Shown here: positions 7,799-12,649 of the stretch, in pieces
Numbering within the stretch: the first letter of the stretch is position 1
How the letters are laid out: each line of letters begins with the position of its first letter
NCBI GenBank assembly: GCA_026415275.1
Contig: JAOAHK010000034.1
Coordinates: 1-12,649, forward strand
Reading direction: 5' to 3'
Origin: Anaerolineales bacterium
Lineage (GTDB): Bacteria; Chloroflexota; Anaerolineae; Anaerolineales; UBA4823
DNA: 12,649 nucleotides
Position numbers and translations under genes: made by a program
Notes under the pieces: generated by a model
Databases searched by the model: none
The model's input: only the letters and a program-made list of their open reading frames with translations
What the model was told of the DNA's origin: nothing

Positions 7799-7885
7799 GG
7801 AGAGGTAGCGTAGTCTGGCCTAACGCGCGCGCCTGGAGAGCGCGTGAGCCGAAAGGCTCCGTGGGTTCGAATCCCACCCTCTCCG
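7799..7885 (+). tRNA. tRNA-Ser (anticodon GGA)
   Basis: An 87-nt class II tRNA. The acceptor stem GGAGAGG (7799-7805) pairs with CCTCTCC (7878-7884), with G as discriminator base. The D stem is GCG/CGC. The anticodon stem CGCGC/GCGCG carries loop CTGGAGA, with GGA at 7835-7837. The long variable arm GAGCC-GAAA-GGCTC is typical of tRNA-Ser, and the T arm is GTGGG-TTCGAAT-CCCAC. The 3' CCA is not encoded. It decodes UCC and UCU. Confidence 0.97.
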
Positions 7886-7912
7886 CTCTTCTTTTTGTTT
7901 TTGTCAAAAAAC
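7886..7912. terminator. Possible weak terminator between tRNA-Ser and the convergent membrane gene
   Basis: A T-rich run follows the tRNA, containing a weak A/T stem GTTTTT (7897-7902) / AAAAAC (7907-7912). It could end transcription from either side of this convergent junction, but the stem lacks GC pairs. Confidence 0.3.
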
Positions 7913-7930
7913 AGCAATAGAGTTGGGAGA

Positions 7931-8329
7931 TTACTCAAACACCAACACCATTCCAGCAGTCATTAGGGCACGGGCGGTCAGGACTGCCAGAATGAGAAAG
8001 ACGGCACCATAGATGACCATGTCGCGGCGCTCTTGATTGCCCCGTGTGTATGCAAAGGCAGCCGGCAATACTAAAGCGCTGACAATCCCGTATAAAACAT
8101 GCACCTGGCGCGCCAAACGATAATCGGTGAAGAAATACAAATAAACTCCCAGCGCTCCCTGTAACAGGATCAGTATTTCGGCGATCACAATGGCTCCCCA
8201 GTAATTGCTATCCACGCCGCGTTTTTTTATAATGCGCCAGAAGCCCCAAAGAGTCATAATCGCTGCATAATAAAACGCTGTGTTGCCCAAACGCATGTGA
8301 ATTTCCCAGATCAGCTCTTGAAGGGTCAT
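7931..8329 (-). CDS. Four-helix integral membrane protein of unknown function (132 aa)
   Basis: Four clear hydrophobic helices at about residues 17-35, 44-67, 76-95 and 105-126, joined by short charged loops (KKRG, TRGNQERRD). Histidines at 11 and 77, the latter at the start of helix 3 (RQVHVLYG), could be heme ligands, but no family heme motif is recognised. The ATG at 8329 has only a distant GAGG before it. It points away from the Rieske/cytochrome b operon across about 390 nt and converges on tRNA-Ser. A link to respiration is suggested only by position. Confidence 0.75.
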   Translation of the reverse strand: MTLQELIWEIHMRLGNTAFYYAAIMTLWGFWRIIKKRGVDSNYWGAIVIAEILILLQGALGVYLYFFTDYRLARQVHVLYGIVSALVLPAAFAYTRGNQERRDMVIYGAVFLILAVLTARALMTAGMVLVFE

Positions 8330-8459
8330 CGTCTCTAATCCTCACTGATATTCAAAAAATTTTTGTCTGGATAGGCCGCCTAAGGCTATTTTGCTCTCTT
8401 AATGTTGCGAAGCATTTGGCAGCCGCGCCAGAGCATCACATCTGTTCTAAAATGTATCG

Positions 8460-8474
8460 CCGACCTTTGGTCGG
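8460..8474. repeat. Inverted repeat CCGACC-TTT-GGTCGG
   Basis: A perfect 6-bp stem with a 3-nt loop, GC-rich, in the leader region of the Rieske operon. It could be an RNA hairpin or an operator; role unknown. Confidence 0.4.
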
Positions 8475-8481
8475 TGACCTT

Positions 8482-8521
8482 GGGCAGAACTTTGAGTTGC
8501 TCAAAGCCCTATCCATTTTTT
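8482..8521 (+). terminator. Hairpin followed by T run, attenuator-like
   Basis: CTTTGAG (8490-8496), TTG loop, CTCAAAG (8500-8506), extendable by GGGC (8482-8485) with GCCC (8506-8509) around a 5-nt bulge. A T6 run at 8516-8521 follows after a short gap. The gap makes it a weak terminator, but the arrangement could act as an attenuator or upstream terminator. It is only useful if a promoter lies before 8480, which I cannot show. Confidence 0.3.
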
Positions 8522-8572
8522 CAAAGGATACCACGAATTCGAGTCCTTGTGGCACACTCTAAACCTGTTTTT

Positions 8573-8595
8573 GGGGTGATGAACGCAATCACCCC
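8573..8595. repeat. Inverted repeat GGGGTGAT-N7-ATCACCCC
   Basis: A perfect 8-bp dyad with a 7-nt spacer, about 130 nt before the Rieske start codon. No T tract follows on either strand, so it is not an ordinary terminator. The size suits a dimeric repressor/activator site or an RNA hairpin. Regulator unknown. Confidence 0.45.
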
Positions 8596-8723
8596 TTCGG
8601 TTGAAACAAAATCACACCTCTGGCTTGAGGGGATGGATAGAAATAACCTTAACGATTGAGTAGACTCCCTTCATGGAAATTCGTATCGTGCATAACCATA
8701 GGTAAATTGAGGAGAAGGTTCGG

Positions 8724-9281
8724 ATGAGCGAACAAAAGCCAGAAAGTGACCAGGAAAAGAAGAAAATCAACCGGCGAGAATTTTTGAATTTTGCTTGGCT
8801 AGCTTCTTTGGGTTTTCTCACTCTGAATATTGGCGGCATAACCTATCTATTTGCCATGCCGCGGTTTAAGGAAGGTGAGTTTGGTGGTGTCTTTACCGTT
8901 GGAAAGGTTTCCGAACTTCCCCCGGCTGGCTCGCCGCCAGCGAACTATCCCAAAGTGCGTTTCTGGCTTTCACGCACACCACAGGGAATTTCAGCCCTTT
9001 ACAAAGTCTGCACCCACTTGGGGTGTTTGTATAACTGGAATGATCAAGAAAATAAGTTTATTTGCCCCTGTCATGGCTCGGAATTTCAGCCCGATGGAAC
9101 ATATTTAGCAGGACCAGCGCCGCGCTCTCTGGATCAATTCAAAATTCAAATCGTTGATCCAAACAGTGGCGAAGTGCTCGCTGAGAGTAAAGAGCCGGGA
9201 CCGTTACCGGTGCCTGAAAATCCCGATGCTGTTGTGCGCGTTGATACGGGACAACGGATTAATGGCAAAGTTCATGGCTAG
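8724..9281 (+). CDS. Rieske [2Fe-2S] protein of a cytochrome bc-type complex
   Basis: 185 residues. A Tat-type N-terminus (NRREFLNFAW, twin arginines at 17-18) is followed by a hydrophobic helix that probably remains as membrane anchor. Cluster motifs CTHLGC (96-101) and CPCHGS (114-119) provide ligands C96, H98, C114 and H117, with C101/C116 as the conserved disulfide. It accepts electrons from quinol at the Qo site of cytochrome b and passes them to a c-type cytochrome. The ATG at 8724 follows GAGGAGAAGG. Cytochrome b starts 23 nt after the stop, so this is the first gene of a four-gene operon. Confidence 0.95.
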   Translation: MSEQKPESDQEKKKINRREFLNFAWLASLGFLTLNIGGITYLFAMPRFKEGEFGGVFTVGKVSELPPAGSPPANYPKVRFWLSRTPQGISALYKVCTHLGCLYNWNDQENKFICPCHGSEFQPDGTYLAGPAPRSLDQFKIQIVDPNSGEVLAESKEPGPLPVPENPDAVVRVDTGQRINGKVHG

Positions 9282-9304
9282 CAAAATCCTGATCAAGGAG
9301 CAGA

Positions 9305-10912
9305 GTGGCAATGTTGAAGTCTCTTAACCTGCAAGATCTCAAATCCAAACTTTATCTGGCAATTGATAACCGCGTGCGGATTATCACGGCTGGTTTGAAC
9401 ATCCGTGAGTTGCGCAATGTGTTGCGGGGTGATCCCCCCGAGGAAAAGCCCAATCCCCGTTATAAAGTTCACACTACCAGCTTTCTCTTCCACATTCGTC
9501 CACGCTATTACGAAAAAGCCAGCACTATATTCACCCACACTTTTCGATTGGGCTTTTTCAGCACCTTTTTCTTCGTTGTGGAAGCCATTACTGGTATTAT
9601 TCTGATGATCTATTACAGCCCAATCCCCTCCGAAGCATATCAGTCCATTTTGAACTTAGAGAGCAACGTCCCCTTTGGAAAATTGATCAGAGATATGCAC
9701 CGCTTAGGGGCGGAGGCAATGGTTATCTTTGTCTTTTTGCACATGATGCGCACTTTTCTGACGGGTTCCTATAAAAAAGAGCGTTCGTTTACCTGGTTTA
9801 CCGGAGTGCTGTTGTTGGGCGTTACGCTATTTCTGAGCTTTTTTGGTTATCTCTTGCCTTGGGATCAATTGGCATATTGGGCGGTGACCATTGGCACGGG
9901 CATGGCAGAAGCTGCACCGCTATTCGGACGCGAGGTTAACTTGTTGTTGCGCGGTGGGCCGGATATTGGAGCGAATGGATTATTGCGAGCTTATCTCTTG
10001 CATGTCGTCCTATTACCCGCAGTCGCTGTTTTGCTGATCAGTATTCATTATTACAAAGTCTCTCGCGAACATGGTATTTCGCTGCCGGCTAAATATGAAG
10101 AAGGCGACATCTCTGCCGAAGAGAAAAAGAACGCCAAACAGCGCATCGATTTTATTCCCGATTTGCTCACCCATGAGGTCTTTCTGACCTCGTTTGGGAT
10201 TTTTGCCCTGGTGGTCAGTATCCTTTTCTTTGGTTACAGCGCTCCCCTAGAAAACATCGCTAACCCTCAGGTAACCCCCTTGGATACCAAAGCTCCGTGG
10301 TACTTCTGGTGGCTGCAAGGATTGTTGAAACTGGGTGACAAAACCCTGATGGGAGTTATCCTGCCTACAGTTATTGTCGGTTTATTAATTGCTATTCCCT
10401 ATATCGACCGCAACCCGTATCGTAGTCTATATAAACGTCCTTTGGCGGTTGGGATTGGCATTCTCTCCATTCTAGTTCTCGTGGTTTTGAGCTATATGGG
10501 AACACCGCTCTATGGGATCGAGACACCAGCAGCCACACGCATTGTCCAAGATCTTGCTCCCGAAGAAGGAGTTGGCCCATTGCGTAAAATCCCCTTTGAC
10601 CAATTACAACCTGGCACCTATGAGGTCACCGGTACGGTGCCCCGCGATTTGTGCCCGAATTTGGATTTTGGCTGCCCCGCATTGACCAGCGTCTTTGCCG
10701 AGTATAGCCGCCGCATCATGCGAGCTATCAATGACACTTCTTTGCCCAAGATTGAACGGTTGCCAAACGGTCAGGCATTTCTGATCATTGAAGATTGGCA
10801 GACAGACTTGCGCAAAGTCACCTTCCGCATCTTGTGGGATGATCCCGATACACAACAGCGTAAAACATTTGAAAAACATATCTTTCTCCACCGTTTGCGC
10901 GGTGAAGAGTGA
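9305..10912 (+). CDS. Fused cytochrome b (b6 plus subunit IV-like) with C-terminal soluble extension
   Basis: 535 residues. The N-terminal half carries the heme-b histidine pairs H132/H146 and H233/H248. The second pair has 14 residues between, the spacing of cytochrome b6 rather than bc1. RTFLTGSYK (149-157) and LPWDQLAYWA (184-193) are family motifs. The subunit IV-like half has APWYFWWLQGLL (330-341) where PEWY is found in many relatives. The cytochrome b6 cysteine that holds heme c(n) appears to be Arg/absent (HTFRLG, 78-83), by eye only. After the last helix (about 382-400) a soluble tail of about 130 residues follows, with no heme motif and two cysteines (450, 457). It oxidises quinol, very likely menaquinol, passing electrons to the Rieske protein and across the membrane. 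An alternative ATG at 9311 is possible. Confidence 0.94.
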   Translation: MAMLKSLNLQDLKSKLYLAIDNRVRIITAGLNIRELRNVLRGDPPEEKPNPRYKVHTTSFLFHIRPRYYEKASTIFTHTFRLGFFSTFFFVVEAITGIILMIYYSPIPSEAYQSILNLESNVPFGKLIRDMHRLGAEAMVIFVFLHMMRTFLTGSYKKERSFTWFTGVLLLGVTLFLSFFGYLLPWDQLAYWAVTIGTGMAEAAPLFGREVNLLLRGGPDIGANGLLRAYLLHVVLLPAVAVLLISIHYYKVSREHGISLPAKYEEGDISAEEKKNAKQRIDFIPDLLTHEVFLTSFGIFALVVSILFFGYSAPLENIANPQVTPLDTKAPWYFWWLQGLLKLGDKTLMGVILPTVIVGLLIAIPYIDRNPYRSLYKRPLAVGIGILSILVLVVLSYMGTPLYGIETPAATRIVQDLAPEEGVGPLRKIPFDQLQPGTYEVTGTVPRDLCPNLDFGCPALTSVFAEYSRRIMRAINDTSLPKIERLPNGQAFLIIEDWQTDLRKVTFRILWDDPDTQQRKTFEKHIFLHRLRGEE

Positions 10913-10926
10913 GGGGAGGGAAAGCG

Positions 10927-11775
10927 ATGTCTCGTGTGCAATTTGAAATCTTTTTGGGTATGGTTTTCGTTATGCTGACAGGGGGGATGCTTCTCTGGTA
11001 TGGCATCAATGAACCGAAACGTATGGCGGAGTATGAGCAGCACCAGCGCGCCAAATCAATCGAAGTGGGGGCAGAACTCTATGACCTCAATTGTAAAGGC
11101 TGTCATGGTCCGCAGGGCGAAGGTGTAGCAGGTCTCTGGCCTCCCTTGAACGATCGCCATTTCTTTACTGGTCGTCTCACGGAAGTGGGCTGGAGCGGAA
11201 CGCTGGAGGATTATATTATTTCCACTGTTGCCGGTGGGCGATTGGTGTCAACCCGCCCAGATCGGTATCCCGGTCAAGGTCGTCCGGTCATGCCAGCTTG
11301 GGCGGAAAGATATGGTGGTCCGCTGCGTGATGATCAAATTCGCAATATTGCTGCTTTTATCCTGAATTGGAGGGACACAGCACCTGACCGCAGCACGCAG
11401 ATGGCAGAGATGGCTGGTCCTCCCACTGGCACAGACATCAACAAAGAATTGCCCGAAGGCGATCCAACACGCGGAGAGGGTTTGGCTAACACCAAAGGAT
11501 GCGTTGTTTGTCATATCTCAGCTCCAACCGGACCGGCTTGGCTTGCTACCCCCGAACAACCAGGCATTGCTACCCGTGCTGAGTCAGTCCTAACCGACCC
11601 GAATTATACCGGGAATGCCACCTCGCCAGCTCAGTATCTGCATGAGTCCATTGTTTTGCCCAATGCGTATATCGTGCCCGGCTTTCAAGCGGGGGTGATG
11701 CCAATAAACTACGGCGACACGCTCACCGATCAGGAACTGGCGGATATCATCGCCTACCTCTTGACTCTTAGATAA
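10927..11775 (+). CDS. Membrane-anchored diheme cytochrome c
   Basis: I choose ATG 10927 because GAGGGGAGGG lies just before it; the GTG at 10909 only overlaps the cytochrome b stop. That gives 282 residues. One N-terminal helix (about 5-27) acts as an uncleaved anchor. Domain 1 has heme site CKGCH (56-60) and MPAW (122-125), Met being the likely axial ligand. Domain 2 has CVVCH (192-196) and a C-terminal helix LADIIAYLLTLR. It takes the place of cytochrome c1/f and would receive electrons from the Rieske protein. Domain 1 resembles the domains in the next gene (MPAW, GGPLRDDQI). It sits 14 nt after cytochrome b and 14 nt before the next gene. Confidence 0.92.
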   Translation: MSRVQFEIFLGMVFVMLTGGMLLWYGINEPKRMAEYEQHQRAKSIEVGAELYDLNCKGCHGPQGEGVAGLWPPLNDRHFFTGRLTEVGWSGTLEDYIISTVAGGRLVSTRPDRYPGQGRPVMPAWAERYGGPLRDDQIRNIAAFILNWRDTAPDRSTQMAEMAGPPTGTDINKELPEGDPTRGEGLANTKGCVVCHISAPTGPAWLATPEQPGIATRAESVLTDPNYTGNATSPAQYLHESIVLPNAYIVPGFQAGVMPINYGDTLTDQELADIIAYLLTLR

Positions 11776-11789
11776 GAGGTGGTGAGGCA

Positions 11790-12620
11790 ATGATGAGCCA
11801 GCAAATCCTAAAGTCTTTATTCTCTCGACGGACGATCGGTGGAGGAAGCAGACGCTTTGGTGTGATTTGGAATGCGTTTATCCTGTTTGCCTTGCTTTTC
11901 GTCCTCATTCTCACCTTGCCCCATTCTGGACACGCACAGACCTCTGAAGACCCGGTTGAAATTGGTCGAATTCTATATGGAGAAAACTGTGCAGTTTGTC
12001 ATGGCTTAGACGGACAGGGTCGAGTTGGCGCGCAATTGGCAAAAGATTGGCCTTCACTCCGCCCGGATCGTGCGATCGCCTCGATCATTGCGAATGGCAT
12101 TTCAGGCTCTGCGATGCCTGCTTGGAGTCAATCAAAAGGCGGACCGTTGCGGGATGATCAAATCGAAGCAATCGTTGCTTATATTCTCACTTGGGAAAGC
12201 GGCGGCCCACGTATCCTTCCCCCCACTCCGACCCCCGTTCCGCGTCCGCCTTTGACGCCGCCACCAGACATTCAAGGCGACCCCAATCGCGGCGCGACCC
12301 TATATGACCAAAACTGTGCTGTCTGTCATGGTGCCAACTTGGAGGGAAGGGTAGGCGCGACGTTGGCGAAGAATTGGCCTTCTATCCGTCCTGATCAGAG
12401 CATTCGCAATGTAATTGCCAATGGGATTCAAGGTTCGGCAATGCCAGCTTGGAGCAAAGCAAAGGGTGGTCCGCTTAGCGAGAGAGAGATCGATGACTTG
12501 GTAGCCTTTATCCTCACCCAAGCGAAGCCTGCAGAGGCCTTTCGCCCTACCCCTGCTCCCGCTTTCCAACCAAGTTGGCTGAGCGGGTGGGGAGGTGCGC
12601 TACTCACCATTGTATTGTTT
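11790..12620 (+). CDS. Diheme cytochrome c with tandemly duplicated domains (3' truncated by contig end)
   Basis: 277 residues of genomic coding sequence; the reading frame then enters adapter DNA, so the apparent stop at 12639-12641 is false. There is a basic N-terminus with a hydrophobic stretch (about 24-43) ending GHAQT, a signal peptide or anchor. Domain 1 has CAVCH (67-71) and M109; domain 2 has CAVCH (176-180) and M218. They are joined by a Pro/Thr-rich linker (about 140-160). A second Pro-rich linker leads to what looks like the start of a C-terminal membrane helix (GGALLTIVLF), cut off. GAGG precedes the start; ATG 11793 is equally possible. Probable role: electron carrier accepting from the preceding diheme cytochrome or the bc complex. 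The original C-terminus and any gene beyond are lost. Confidence 0.9.
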
Positions 12621-12649
12621 CTGTCTCTTATACACATCTGACGCTGCCG
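12621..12649. other. Nextera/Tn5 sequencing adapter remnant, not genomic
   Basis: The 19 bases CTGTCTCTTATACACATCT (12621-12639) are the reverse complement of the Tn5 mosaic end used in Nextera libraries, and GACGCTGCCG (12640-12649) continues into the read-1 arm of that adapter. The window therefore ends at a contig terminus with untrimmed adapter. In the cytochrome frame it adds the false tail LSLIHI, and on the minus strand it creates a false start MCIRDR. Confidence 0.97.

Larger units (their letters stand above)
8330..8723. other. Intergenic region upstream of the Rieske/cytochrome b operon
   Basis: About 394 nt between divergent genes. It holds three perfect short inverted repeats (8460-8474, 8490-8506, 8573-8595) and the GAGGAG ribosome binding site (from about 8708) of the Rieske gene. 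I could not choose a convincing promoter on either strand and recognise no known riboswitch or small RNA. Confidence 0.55.

Noticed and set aside
7732..7920. Plus-strand open frame across the tRNA
   Set aside because: It runs through the promoter and tRNA-Ser and has no independent coding signal.
7687..7938. Minus-strand open frame reading GEGGIRTHGAF
   Set aside because: It is the antisense translation of tRNA-Ser, a well-known spurious protein type.
8402..8659. Plus-strand 85-codon open frame upstream of the Rieske gene
   Set aside because: No ribosome binding site, no recognisable protein character, and it covers all three inverted repeats; better read as non-coding leader.
12428..12637. 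Minus-strand open frame starting MCIRDR
   Set aside because: Its start lies in the sequencing adapter and the rest is antisense to the cytochrome gene.
1..12649. CRISPR arrays, insertion sequences, phage or toxin-antitoxin genes
   Set aside because: No spaced direct repeats, transposase or integrase motifs, or paired small toxin/antitoxin genes were seen; the only Tn5 sequence is the library adapter.

Overview
The window looks like one end of a metagenomic or draft contig from a Chloroflexota bacterium, probably Anaerolineae/Caldilineae-like. The taxonomic call is inference. It rests on the (I/L)YLPxxxRNP tails of two secreted beta-propeller proteins, a C-terminal winged-helix/BTAD regulator, and a Rieske/cytochrome b operon with multi-domain c-type cytochromes and a long cytochrome b tail. 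The last 29 bases (12621-12649) are not genomic. They match the Nextera/Tn5 mosaic end plus the read-1 adapter arm, so the biological sequence stops at 12620 inside a gene.

Layout. (1) 1-2706, plus strand: three tightly packed genes for a membrane-bound quinone-linked oxidoreductase module. They are a multiheme cytochrome c cut by the window start, with a coiled-coil stalk and C-terminal membrane anchor; a HybA-like protein with four [4Fe-4S] clusters; and a HybB/NrfD-like ten-helix quinone-site subunit with an apparent one-base frameshift near 1857. A strong intrinsic terminator follows at 2731-2769. No catalytic subunit (hydrogenase, molybdopterin enzyme) is visible, so the substrate is unknown. 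(2) 2711-5461, minus strand: a small protein of unknown function and two exported seven-repeat beta-propeller proteins, in one direction. (3) 5770-7713, plus strand: a 647-residue TPR/winged-helix/BTAD regulator, divergent from the propeller genes. It has a textbook sigma-70 promoter and 11-bp-spaced direct repeats just upstream. (4) 7799-7885: tRNA-Ser(GGA) behind an extended -10 promoter. (5) 7931-8329, minus strand: a four-helix membrane protein. (6) 8330-8723: an intergenic region with three perfect short inverted repeats. (7) 8724-12620, plus strand: Rieske protein, fused cytochrome b and two diheme c-type cytochromes, together a cytochrome bc-type quinol oxidising complex. The last gene is truncated by the contig end.

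How they work together (inference): two respiratory modules flank an accessory block of secreted proteins and a regulator. The first module would exchange electrons between the quinone pool and a periplasmic multiheme cytochrome. The second would oxidise (probably mena)quinol and pass electrons to membrane-attached c-type cytochromes. I do not see a clearly novel system. The items most worth checking are the stalked multiheme cytochrome, the propeller pair with its shared tail beside the divergent regulator, and the C-terminal domain on cytochrome b. The nrfD frameshift and the adapter are data-quality points that affect any use of this contig.
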